This document shows, piece after piece, positions 8,228-15,886 of a stretch of DNA of 64,000 nt. This stretch comes from Bacillus_BA songklensis (GTDB lineage: Bacteria > Bacillota > Bacilli > Bacillales > Bacillaceae_H). The notes below the pieces were generated by a model. The model worked only from the letters and a program-made list of their open reading frames with translations, was not told the origin of the DNA and did not search any database. How positions within the stretch are numbered: position 1 is the stretch's first letter; each line of letters starts with the position of its first letter. The stretch spans positions 682,001 to 746,000 of the forward strand of contig NZ_JBHRZT010000020.1 in assembly GCF_042649685.1 (NCBI RefSeq), given 5' to 3'. A program made the position numbers and the translations under genes.

Positions 8228-9187
8228 TTACTCTCTTTTATTTCGCCCGATTACTTCTACAGGAATTGCCAGGGTTTTGATACGCTCCATAATCCTTGCC
8301 GCCTTCACCTTTTCTTCTTCTCCTCGCTGCGTGTAGGTTAAATGGTGTTCAAGTTCTTTTAAATTCAAATTGGAGGTAAAAAAGGTTGGCAAGTTTTCCA
8401 GCATGCGGAATTGAAGAATGGCTCCCAGTACATCATCCCTCATCCAACTCGTGACCGATTCCGCTCCTATATCATCAAGCATAAGAACAGGTGACTTCTT
8501 CACGAATTCAATTTTTTCATTAAAACTTTGATCCTGGAAAGAACCTTTTAATTCCCTAAGAAACTCCGGCAAATATACGATGAGAGAACGCACTTTTCTT
8601 TCGGCCAACTGATTGGCTATGGCTCCTAACAGATATGTTTTTCCAACACCGAACGGGCCAAATAAATAAAGACCCTTCATTCTCTTCTCAGGATTGTAAT
8701 TCCGTAAAAATTCATGGGCTAATTTGATTGCCTCGATTCGTCCCTGCTCGATCTCAATATCTGCAAGTGATGCTCTTAATATATCTTTTGGCACGTACAA
8801 GCTTTGAATGAATTCCTCCTGTTCTTTTCGTTCATCATCACGGACTTTACTTGGACAGCGTTCGTACTGCAAGTCAATCGTTTTTCCTTGAATGACTAAA
8901 CGAGGCTGATATCCCTGTAACATATTGACGCATTTTCCAAGTGATTCACATTGTTCACAACGTTTGCTTTGCGTCGTATACTCATACAATTTAATCAGGC
9001 TTCGCTCAATCATTTGATTATCTACTATTTCTCTATGTTCATTGATGAATGCCGCAATATCGGGATCCTTCATGATTTCACTTTTCAACGACTGAAATCT
9101 TTTTTGAAAGTCTTCTTTTTTGACTAATTCTTGTAAAGCATTATTTATTCGCTGCAATTCGCTCACCGCTTTCTTGCCTGTCAGCAT
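8228..9187 (-). CDS. dnaI: Primosomal helicase loader DnaI
   Basis: The 319-residue AAA+ ATPase loads the replicative helicase DnaC at oriC and at restart sites, with DnaB and DnaD. A cysteine cluster (C77, C80, C86, C111) marks the N-terminal zinc-binding domain. Walker A GPFGVGKT is at 177-184 and Walker B LMLDDIGAE at 235-243, and a C-terminal arginine region follows. It starts 3 nt after the dnaB stop with no strong ribosome site, suggesting translational coupling. Confidence 0.94.
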   Translation of the reverse strand: MLTGKKAVSELQRINNALQELVKKEDFQKRFQSLKSEIMKDPDIAAFINEHREIVDNQMIERSLIKLYEYTTQSKRCEQCESLGKCVNMLQGYQPRLVIQGKTIDLQYERCPSKVRDDERKEQEEFIQSLYVPKDILRASLADIEIEQGRIEAIKLAHEFLRNYNPEKRMKGLYLFGPFGVGKTYLLGAIANQLAERKVRSLIVYLPEFLRELKGSFQDQSFNEKIEFVKKSPVLMLDDIGAESVTSWMRDDVLGAILQFRMLENLPTFFTSNLNLKELEHHLTYTQRGEEEKVKAARIMERIKTLAIPVEVIGRNKRE

Positions 9188-9190
9188 GAG

Positions 9191-10612
9191 TTATGTTTGT
9201 TTCCGCTGACGATATTGTTGTAATTCTTCCTCTAATTTTCGCTTTTCTTCCTCAAAGTCCACAACAGCAGGTGCTTCTTCTTTCTTTTCTTTCTTTTCTT
9301 CCTTTTTGCCTTGAAGCCAATCTGGTACGATTTCTTTTCTGATTGCGGTCTTACGGGTTGAACGCTTTGCTTGCTTGGTTTCCGTCCAGTTTTGATATTG
9401 CTTTTGCTCATGTTTTGCGAGTTCCATCGCTTCTTTTACGGTTTTAATCTTCTTTCTTGCCCAATGGCTTGCGATTTTTTCAACATACGCTTTAGACAAC
9501 TTCATATCTGCCTTTAGCATAACATAGTAAATAAGAACATTCACAACACCAGGGGTCAGCTTCTGGTGAAACAGCACATCCTCTATAATTTGCAAATCCG
9601 ATTGAGCCGGCTCTGCTCCTCCTGAAAGCTCAATTAACAATTGTTTGGGAGAAATCGTTTCAAGCTGGCGAATCAACTGCTCTTCTTGCGTTTGGGGCAC
9701 TTTTTCATTCATCGTCCGTAAAGCAGCTGATTGAATTTGTTCTACAAGATGCGGAAGCTCATTCCCATGTTCGAATTGATAAAAATCACGTGCGGATTTT
9801 CGCAATAATTCAATATCAATTTGGTCATTCTCATCTAATGAGCTCAGCACAATATTTTTCATCTGGAGTGCATCAATGCCATACAAGAAGGCCAATTTTT
9901 CAATGGCGTTTTTTACCTTTGTTGTTATTGCTTTCTTAGGAACAAGCGATTCACTGAGCCCCGCATAAAATAGCTCAAAATCGAATGTTTCATCGATGAT
10001 ATTAATGTGCCCTTTGGTAGAGGTGGACATATATTGAAACGAAGGGTCCGCTCTTAAATCTTTCTGCGCTTCTTCTCCTATATTGCTAATCATTTCACTC
10101 GTATGAAGGGAACGAAAAACATCATTGAAAGAGCGGGTAACCGACTGAAATCCACCCTCTTCTAACGAACGGTCAGAGAAATAATGTTTTACTTTTTGAA
10201 AAATGCTTTTCCCCAGTCGATTATATAAGTAGATATTTAATACACCATCGTTAAAAAATTGTTCCGGTGTAAGCGGAGGCATGAGTTCGTAAACAAATAG
10301 ACGGCTGTCCTCCTCTTGTTTTACATACGTTTTTAACAAGCCGATTCCTTCAAGTTTTAGACGCTCCTCATAAATGGTCCGCAAGTTCATCTGCATCATC
10401 GCCATCAAGTAATGATGGGTCGATTCTTTCCCCCATAAGCGGTCTTGTTCCAGCTCACTCCACAATGTCATATATAAGCTAAAGCAAACAGAACCGACTA
10501 GTGGTTGGTAAAGCATCGTTAATACTTTACGGTCGTAATCCTGAAGAATGCCATTTGAGCGCACAATATACCGATCCACGGGAATCAATTCTTTCCAATG
10601 CTGTTCTGCCAT
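9191..10612 (-). CDS. dnaB: Replication initiation and membrane attachment protein DnaB
   Basis: The 473-residue protein is the Gram-positive DnaB (not the helicase), which remodels DNA at the origin and recruits the DnaC-DnaI complex. It has the tandem DnaB/DnaD architecture: a winged-helix N-terminal part, a DDBH2 domain around 320-410 ending in YQNW, and a long lysine/glutamate-rich coiled tail. Coupled to dnaI downstream. Confidence 0.93.
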   Translation of the reverse strand: MAEQHWKELIPVDRYIVRSNGILQDYDRKVLTMLYQPLVGSVCFSLYMTLWSELEQDRLWGKESTHHYLMAMMQMNLRTIYEERLKLEGIGLLKTYVKQEEDSRLFVYELMPPLTPEQFFNDGVLNIYLYNRLGKSIFQKVKHYFSDRSLEEGGFQSVTRSFNDVFRSLHTSEMISNIGEEAQKDLRADPSFQYMSTSTKGHINIIDETFDFELFYAGLSESLVPKKAITTKVKNAIEKLAFLYGIDALQMKNIVLSSLDENDQIDIELLRKSARDFYQFEHGNELPHLVEQIQSAALRTMNEKVPQTQEEQLIRQLETISPKQLLIELSGGAEPAQSDLQIIEDVLFHQKLTPGVVNVLIYYVMLKADMKLSKAYVEKIASHWARKKIKTVKEAMELAKHEQKQYQNWTETKQAKRSTRKTAIRKEIVPDWLQGKKEEKKEKKEEAPAVVDFEEEKRKLEEELQQYRQRKQT

Positions 10613-10637
10613 ATCATTCGAACCTTTCTATAAGATA

Positions 10638-10674
10638 AAAAAAGAGCTTAAAGGGGTCCTTATGAGCTCTTTTT
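10638..10674 (-). terminator. Hairpin terminator or attenuator between nrdR and dnaB
   Basis: AAAAAGAGCT pairs with AGCTCTTTTTTT and overlaps the nrdR stop. In B. subtilis nrdR and dnaB are cotranscribed, so this may only attenuate; no clear promoter was seen in the 60 bp before dnaB. Confidence 0.65.
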
Positions 10675-11134
10675 ACGCACGTTCTTTTTTTATTAGTTCT
10701 TTTAACTCGTCAATAAACACATTAATATCTTTAAATTGTCGATAAACGGACGCAAAGCGCACATAAGCCACTTCATCAATTTTTGCTAAACGCTCCATTA
10801 CCATCTCACCGACCGCCTCTGATTTCACTTCTGCCACTCCCTGACTGCGAAGCTCTTTTTCAATGTCGAATATGGTATCTTCAAGTTGTTTTAAAGTAAC
10901 AGGACGTTTTTCACAAGCCTTGATTAGCCCGCGCAAAAGCTTGTCCTTACTAAATTCTTCTCTTGCTCCATCCTTTTTTACAACGATAAGGGGAAGTTCT
11001 TCGACTTTTTCAAACGTTGTAAACCGGTAATGGCATTGTTCGCATTCACGTCTTCTGCGGATAGACCGTCCTTCCTCAATAGGACGAGAGTCCAATACTC
11101 TTGTTCCATTAAAATGACAAGAAGGGCACTTCAT
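10673..11134 (-). CDS. nrdR: Transcriptional repressor NrdR
   Basis: The 153-residue repressor of ribonucleotide reductase genes begins MKCPSC. Four zinc-ribbon cysteines (C3, C6, C31, C34) flank the [14 protein letters not shown] region, and an ATP-cone domain follows (about 46-136) that senses ATP/dATP. I start at the ATG at 11134 with GGAGCTGAGAGA before it; the longer frame adds 20 non-family residues. Confidence 0.95.
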   Translation of the reverse strand: MKCPSCHFNGTRVLDSRPIEEGRSIRRRRECEQCHYRFTTFEKVEELPLIVVKKDGAREEFSKDKLLRGLIKACEKRPVTLKQLEDTIFDIEKELRSQGVAEVKSEAVGEMVMERLAKIDEVAYVRFASVYRQFKDINVFIDELKELIKKERA

Positions 11135-11201
11135 TCTCTCAGCTCCAATAATTTCTTTTAATCTCATCTTATAGAAAATGATGTGCGAATACAAGTCTAT
11201 C

Positions 11202-11621
11202 CTACTGAAATCTTGATTGCTTCGTTAATGATTGTCCCGTTTTCATAAGTACTAATTTTTGGTCCAATAGCTCGTACATTTTCTTTACCAATTCTTTGCT
11301 ATAACCGAAATCAAAGGGAATAAAAACGGTTTCGGTTGTTACCGAGAAATCAACAGCTGTTTCAAACGGTCTTAGGGAGACAACACTGATGACCATAAAC
11401 GCTTTCTTTCCCTTTTTTATATTCACGCTTATTTCGCCATGTTCTTCCGAAGCTGATAACAACTCAAACCCATCCAATTCTTCCACCAATTTTTTGATTG
11501 CCGTAAATGCATTGGCTGTTGTCGCTTTATAGTAGTGTGTTCTTAATTGGTCATTGTCATGATGATCAGCCGTTTCACAGTGATTAGAGAATGCTTGTTT
11601 TAAAGATTGCAGCAGACCCAT
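11202..11621 (-). CDS. Conserved hypothetical protein between speD and nrdR
   Basis: The 139-residue soluble protein is not recognised by function. It has no signal peptide or membrane helix and contains an alternating hydrophobic core ([20 protein letters not shown]). Similar small cytosolic proteins occupy the same place in other Bacillus genomes. The ATG at 11621 lies 11 nt after AAGGAGG; a TTG three codons upstream is too close to that site. Confidence 0.7.
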   Translation of the reverse strand: MGLLQSLKQAFSNHCETADHHDNDQLRTHYYKATTANAFTAIKKLVEELDGFELLSASEEHGEISVNIKKGKKAFMVISVVSLRPFETAVDFSVTTETVFIPFDFGYSKELVKKMYELLDQKLVLMKTGQSLTKQSRFQ

Positions 11622-11663
11622 TTGCTCCAACTCCTCCTTACTAAATTATTACAGAATATAATA

Positions 11664-11689
11664 AAAAGAGGTGCATAAAATACACCTCT
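11664..11689 (-). terminator. Terminator after speD
   Basis: GAGAGGTGTA pairs with TGCACCTCTTTTT on the minus strand, 19 bp past the speD stop, with a T-run. Confidence 0.82.
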
Positions 11690-11707
11690 CGTCATTTTTC
11701 ACATTCA

Positions 11708-12088
11708 TTAAAGAGCTTTCACTTGCGCTTGTTTTACCTGCACAGGGCCCATACCGCGCGGTACTTCAATTGTTTCGCGAGTTTGAGCTCCTAACGCTTC
11801 TGCAATATAATCAGCAGCGATTGTAGGATCTAAATCTCCACATGTATATACATCAATGCTTGCATAACCATGTTCAGGGAAGCTGTGGATGGTTAGATGG
11901 GATTCAGAAATAATCACCACACCACTTACACCTTGTGGAGCAAACTTATGGAACGCTACTTCACGAACTTCAGCGCCTGATTTTAACGCAGCATCTACAA
12001 ATGTCTTTTCAATAAACTCCATATCATTCAACTTATCAAAATCGCAACCCCATAACTCCGAGATTACGTGACGACCCATTGTTTCCAT
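11708..12088 (-). CDS. speD: S-adenosylmethionine decarboxylase proenzyme
   Basis: The 126-residue class 1b proenzyme makes decarboxylated SAM for spermidine synthesis. It self-cleaves before S63 in the conserved [15 protein letters not shown] segment to create the pyruvoyl cofactor. The start [15 protein letters not shown] is the family start; AAAGGGGG lies upstream. The 23 extra in-frame residues upstream are leader RNA. Confidence 0.97.
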   Translation of the reverse strand: METMGRHVISELWGCDFDKLNDMEFIEKTFVDAALKSGAEVREVAFHKFAPQGVSGVVIISESHLTIHSFPEHGYASIDVYTCGDLDPTIAADYIAEALGAQTRETIEVPRGMGPVQVKQAQVKAL

Positions 12089-12237
12089 ATTAATGGTTCC
12101 CCCTTTAACAAATTTTGATCGACTAATCATGAAATCCTTTGCTGTATGGAATGTCAACTACCACGGGGGAAAGTTAGTCCAAAGAGGTCCTAACCCTTTA
12201 AGTAGCCACATCGCCGAAGCGGATTAAGAAGTTCACG
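12089..12237 (-). promoter_or_regulatory. Long speD leader, possibly structured
   Basis: About 150 nt lie between the predicted start and the ATG. On the minus strand GTTAG pairs with CTAAC around a GACCTCTTTGGA loop (12151-12172 area), and a GC-rich CCGCTTCGGCG segment lies upstream. I do not recognise a riboswitch class and see no terminator inside it. Confidence 0.4.
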
Positions 12238-12243
12238 AAACAT

Positions 12244-12272
12244 AGTATACTTTGTTTAATTTAATTTTGCAA
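12244..12272 (-). promoter_or_regulatory. Sigma-A promoter of speD
   Basis: TTGCAA (12267-12272), a 17-nt spacer and TATACT (12244-12249) on the minus strand. With the speD leader and the gapB terminator this accounts for most of the 362-bp gap. Confidence 0.78.
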
Positions 12273-12373
12273 CACATGATTTTATATTTTTTTCATGAGA
12301 TTGTTAAAGGGTATTTGCGGCGATTCTTTATTACTTTATCCTAAACTTCGTGGAGATAAACGCAAAATTAAAA

Positions 12374-12404
12374 ATGCGCTTATCCTGGTAATGGTTAAGC
12401 GCAT
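12374..12404 (-). terminator. Terminator after gapB
   Basis: ATGCGCTTA pairs with TAAGCGCAT, followed by TTTTTAATTTT on the minus strand. Confidence 0.85.
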
Positions 12405-12450
12405 ACAAAGAAATACCATTCAATTCATTATTTGGTAAACAAATTTATCA

Positions 12451-13482
12451 TTATCCAATTTTCATCATTGAGGGTCGGGCCATTTTGGCTGCCATATATT
12501 TAACTAAATCCACCACTCTTGTTGAATAGCCCCACTCATTATCATACCAGGCAAGCACTTTTACCTTACGCTGATCCATAACCATTGTAGAGAGACCATC
12601 AATAGTGGCAGAATGAGGGTTCGTATTAAAGTCGATGGACACAAGCGGTTCAACCGTGTAATCAAGAATCCCTTTTAATGTTCCCCCAGCTGCTTGCATG
12701 AAAGCTGTGTTTACTTCATCTACTGTTACGTCCTTTTTCACATCAACCACCAAATCCACTAAAGAGACGTTTGGTGTTGGAACACGTAAAGACATTCCGT
12801 GTAATTTACCTTCTAAATGAGGCAAGACAAGAGCTAACGCTTTCGCTGCACCTGTTGTTGTTGGAATAATGGACTGCGCACAAGAACGGGCACGGCGTAA
12901 ATCTTTGTGTGGATTATCGATATTCTTTTGATCGTTTGTATAAGCATGAACCGTTGTCATCAAACCATTTTCAATTCCAAACGCATCATCGAGCACTTTT
13001 ACAACAGGCGCTAAACAATTTGTTGTACATGAAGCATTGGACACAATGAAGTGCTTTTCCACATCAAACTTATCTTCGTTGACTCCCATTACAATAGTAA
13101 TGTCCTCATCCTTTCCAGGTGCTGTTAGCACTACTCTTTTCGCACCTGCGTCCAAATGAAGCTTTGCATTGTCACGTGAATTGAATTTTCCGGTTGCTTC
13201 AATGACAAGGTCAATATTTAGGTCCTTCCAAGGTAAGTATAAAGGATCGCGCGAACTCAAAAGTTGAACCGTTTTACCGTTTACAATTAAGGCGTCATCT
13301 CCCGAAATAACTTCCCCCTCGAATTTACCGTGAACAGAATCATATTTCAATAAATGGGCTAACGTCTCGGCAGGATAACTTGCATTTACTGCCACCACCT
13401 CAATGTTTTCCTCATTTATAATGTTGCGAAACACCATTCTTCCGATTCTCCCAAAACCATTAATAGCAACTCTTGCTTTCAT
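12451..13482 (-). CDS. gapB: Glyceraldehyde-3-phosphate dehydrogenase, gluconeogenic type GapB
   Basis: The 343-residue enzyme carries catalytic C152 (SNASCTTNC) and H179 (TTVHAYT). After the second beta strand the cofactor loop reads VNASYPAE in place of the Asp-Leu of NAD-specific GAPDHs, which fits the NADP preference of GapB. GapB works in the gluconeogenic direction. The ATG at 13482 follows GAGGGGATTAGCC; nine upstream in-frame residues are dropped. A CcpN-type operator covers its promoter. Confidence 0.95.
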   Translation of the reverse strand: MKARVAINGFGRIGRMVFRNIINEENIEVVAVNASYPAETLAHLLKYDSVHGKFEGEVISGDDALIVNGKTVQLLSSRDPLYLPWKDLNIDLVIEATGKFNSRDNAKLHLDAGAKRVVLTAPGKDEDITIVMGVNEDKFDVEKHFIVSNASCTTNCLAPVVKVLDDAFGIENGLMTTVHAYTNDQKNIDNPHKDLRRARSCAQSIIPTTTGAAKALALVLPHLEGKLHGMSLRVPTPNVSLVDLVVDVKKDVTVDEVNTAFMQAAGGTLKGILDYTVEPLVSIDFNTNPHSATIDGLSTMVMDQRKVKVLAWYDNEWGYSTRVVDLVKYMAAKMARPSMMKIG

Positions 13483-13535
13483 GGCTAATCCCCTCTCTAT
13501 ATATGTCATACTTATTTAACGTTTATCACAGTTTG

Positions 13536-13546
13536 AGTATAACACA
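13536..13546 (-). promoter_or_regulatory. CcpN-type operator over the gapB -10 region
   Basis: On the minus strand TGTGTTATACT fits the published CcpN consensus TRTGHYATAYW at every position. Its last six bases (TATACT) form a good -10 box; the -35 is poor. CcpN represses gapB and pckA on glucose in B. subtilis. The ccpN gene itself is not in this window. Confidence 0.65.
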
Positions 13547-13609
13547 TTTGAACAAAAAACGGTTGATTAAAATATCTATTTTTAAATTAAAAATATTTCG
13601 AAAAATATA

Positions 13610-13658
13610 AAAGGGCTGACTCGAAGGAATAAAAAACATTCCTTCGAGTCAGCCCTTT
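13610..13658 (-). terminator. Terminator after coaE (21-bp perfect stem)
   Basis: A 21-bp uninterrupted stem (arm AAAGGGCTGACTCGAAGGAA plus one base) closes a 7-nt A/T loop two bases past the coaE stop. The GGGCTGACTCGAA core recurs at other intergenic hairpins in the window. Confidence 0.88.
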
Positions 13659-13660
13659 GT

Positions 13661-14263
13661 TCATGAAAGAACATTCCACTTGGCGAGGATGGCTAATAAT
13701 TGTCTCTTTGTTTCGTCAATGGACCCGTTATTATTAATGACCTCATCGGCAAGGGGCACTTTTTGGCTAAGCGGCATCTGTGATTGAATCCTTGCTTCCG
13801 CTTCCGCCTCTGTAAAATGGTTTCTCTTCATTAAACGTTCAAGCTGAACATGATCATCCACAAATATCAATAAAATCTTATCCACAAGGGAAGTTAACTT
13901 GCTTTCAAACAGCAAGGGGATATCCAATACAACGGTTGAATGCCCTTCTTGCAAAAATGCCTCTTTTTGTGCAAGCATTTCTTTTCGAACAGCCGGATGA
14001 ACAATTTGATTCAATAACTGCCTCTTTTCTTCTTGATGAAACACAATGGCTCCTAATTTGGCACGATCAATTTGTAAATCGGGTGCTAAAATATCCACTC
14101 CAAATGTCCGTACAATTTCTTCATAGGCTGGTTTATCTTTTTGAACTACTTCTCTTGCGATTTGATCAGCATCAATAACAGGAATGGAAAGTTCCTTTAA
14201 CATATTAGAAACTGTGCTTTTCCCGCTGGCGATACCTCCTGTTAAACCAATAACAAGAGCCAT
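13661..14263 (-). CDS. coaE: Dephospho-CoA kinase
   Basis: The 200-residue P-loop kinase performs the last step of coenzyme A synthesis, phosphorylating the 3'-hydroxyl of dephospho-CoA. Walker [10 protein letters not shown] is at 9-17 and the [10 protein letters not shown] substrate motif is near 32. The start at 14263 ([10 protein letters not shown]) follows AAAGGGGAAACGAAT; 41 upstream in-frame residues overlap ytaF and are rejected. It starts 29 bp after ytaF ends. Confidence 0.95.
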   Translation of the reverse strand: MALVIGLTGGIASGKSTVSNMLKELSIPVIDADQIAREVVQKDKPAYEEIVRTFGVDILAPDLQIDRAKLGAIVFHQEEKRQLLNQIVHPAVRKEMLAQKEAFLQEGHSTVVLDIPLLFESKLTSLVDKILLIFVDDHVQLERLMKRNHFTEAEAEARIQSQMPLSQKVPLADEVINNNGSIDETKRQLLAILAKWNVLS

Positions 14264-14292
14264 ATTCGTTTCCCCTTTCTTCGATCTAAAAA

Positions 14293-14928
14293 CTATAAGC
14301 GCAAAATCCCCAACATAATCAGCAGCACTCCAGGTATAAAGGAAAATGCTCGCATCCATTTGAAGCCGGCAAGAACTTTTCCGCACTTTATTCCCATCGA
14401 TAAGAAAAACGAGCTCATCACCGCTACAATTATGGCTAAATAAATGGGAGAGTAGCCCAGGAGCGCTGCACCAATCCCCGCACCAAATGCATCCAAAGAC
14501 AAGGCCAAACCAAGCATGATTGCTTCGATTCCAGTGATGGAGCCCGATTGGTCAAAGTCAGCGGCAGTTGGCTTTTTCAATATGTGAATGACAACACCAA
14601 ATGATTTGATTTCCAGCTTCCATAACACTTTTTCTTCTGGAGGGGAAGGAGATGAATCTTCAGGACGAAAAAACTGATAGAGCACATAGGCTCCAAGCAT
14701 AACTAAAATAAATCCCCCGACCTTTTCTGTTAATTGCGGTGAGAATAAACGGGCAATTCCCTTTCCTAATACCATTGAAAGCCCCAACGACACTGCAGAA
14801 CACATAGAAATAATGACAATGGATTTTAACGGAATGAACATATTTCGAAGCCCGTATGTGAGCCCTACACTGAAACTGTCTAAGCTGACTGCAAAAGCCA
14901 AAATAAATAAGGAAAGCGTACTGATCAT
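14293..14928 (-). CDS. ytaF: Sporulation membrane protein YtaF (MntP-like)
   Basis: The 211-residue protein has six predicted membrane helices in two repeats, each with an [11 protein letters not shown] or [11 protein letters not shown] motif carrying a buried aspartate. This is the MntP/YtaF fold, a putative cation exporter family. The YtaF branch is linked to sporulation in B. subtilis. AAGGAGCCGAACG precedes the ATG at 14928. It lies between mutM and coaE as in B. subtilis. Confidence 0.88.
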   Translation of the reverse strand: MISTLSLFILAFAVSLDSFSVGLTYGLRNMFIPLKSIVIISMCSAVSLGLSMVLGKGIARLFSPQLTEKVGGFILVMLGAYVLYQFFRPEDSSPSPPEEKVLWKLEIKSFGVVIHILKKPTAADFDQSGSITGIEAIMLGLALSLDAFGAGIGAALLGYSPIYLAIIVAVMSSFFLSMGIKCGKVLAGFKWMRAFSFIPGVLLIMLGILRL

Positions 14929-15037
14929 CGTTCGGCTCCTTCCATTCATGTTTCTACGTTAGTATATGGAAAGAGCCCATCCATTGTTTATGCCTTTCTA
15001 AGGAGCAGTAGATATGAACGCGATTAATTTCACTTTA

Positions 15038-15868
15038 TTAATCAAGACGCTGGCACTGAGGACAGATATGGGTTCCTCTGCCGCTTACCACCATTTTTTC
15101 AATGGCTGTACCGCACCTTTGGCATGCTTCTCCCTTTTTGCCGTACACAAATAACTGAAGCTGGAACATGCCGATTTCACCTTGTGTATTGACATATGTT
15201 CGGATGGTGCTTCCGCCTTTTTCTACTGCTTCTTTTAGTGTCTCAACAATTTCTTGATGAAGTTTCGTTACTTCCTCTTTATTTAACTGATTGGCTGTCC
15301 TTTCCGGATGGATTCCGGCCCGAAACAATGCTTCATCTACATAAATGTTCCCAAGTCCGACCACTGCTTTTTGATCCAGCAACACGGCTTTTATTTTCCG
15401 ATTTGTTTTTTGCAGCTGTTCATATAAGGCAGCGGGAGTGAATTGATCAGAAAACGGCTCAGGGCCTAACTGGGCCAATGGCGGGGATAATTCTTCTTCT
15501 CCTTTTTTAAACAGATGCATCGTACCGAATTTCCGGACATCGCGATAGCGAAGCTCCGTTCCATCAGTAAATTCAAAAAATACATGAGTATGTTTGTCAT
15601 ATGGTTCTTCTCTCTCATATAGACCATACCGTCCCTCCATACGCAAATGAGAGACGAGCACATAATCATCCAAATAAATTTTCAAAAACTTGCCGCGGCG
15701 CCCTACATCGTAAATCCTTTGTCCAATGAGAGCATCCCTGAATTGCTGCACTTCTTCCGGCTTTTTCACAATATTGGGCCATAATACCTTTATATCTTGA
15801 ATCGTTTTTCCTTTTGCTAATTTAAGGAGTGTCCGTCTAACGGTCTCAACTTCCGGGAGCTCAGGCAT
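15038..15868 (-). CDS. mutM: Formamidopyrimidine-DNA glycosylase
   Basis: The 276-residue base-excision enzyme removes 8-oxoguanine and formamidopyrimidines and nicks the abasic strand. The start MPELPEVETVRR puts catalytic P2 and E3 at the mature N-terminus, so the ATG at 15868 is required; a GTG three codons upstream would block activity. C-terminal zinc finger cysteines are C249, C252, C269 and C272. It follows polA by 18 bp, consistent with a polA-mutM-ytaF-coaE repair operon. Confidence 0.96.
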   Translation of the reverse strand: MPELPEVETVRRTLLKLAKGKTIQDIKVLWPNIVKKPEEVQQFRDALIGQRIYDVGRRGKFLKIYLDDYVLVSHLRMEGRYGLYEREEPYDKHTHVFFEFTDGTELRYRDVRKFGTMHLFKKGEEELSPPLAQLGPEPFSDQFTPAALYEQLQKTNRKIKAVLLDQKAVVGLGNIYVDEALFRAGIHPERTANQLNKEEVTKLHQEIVETLKEAVEKGGSTIRTYVNTQGEIGMFQLQLFVYGKKGEACQRCGTAIEKMVVSGRGTHICPQCQRLD

Positions 15869-15886
15869 TTTGTTCACTTCCTTTAC

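Noticed and set aside
9191..10612. Replicative helicase DnaB
   Set aside because: No P-loop; it is the Gram-positive initiation protein DnaB next to dnaI.
11708..12157. Longer SpeD with 23 extra N-terminal residues
   Set aside because: The [10 protein letters not shown] start is the family start and has its own ribosome site; the extra codons lie in the leader RNA.
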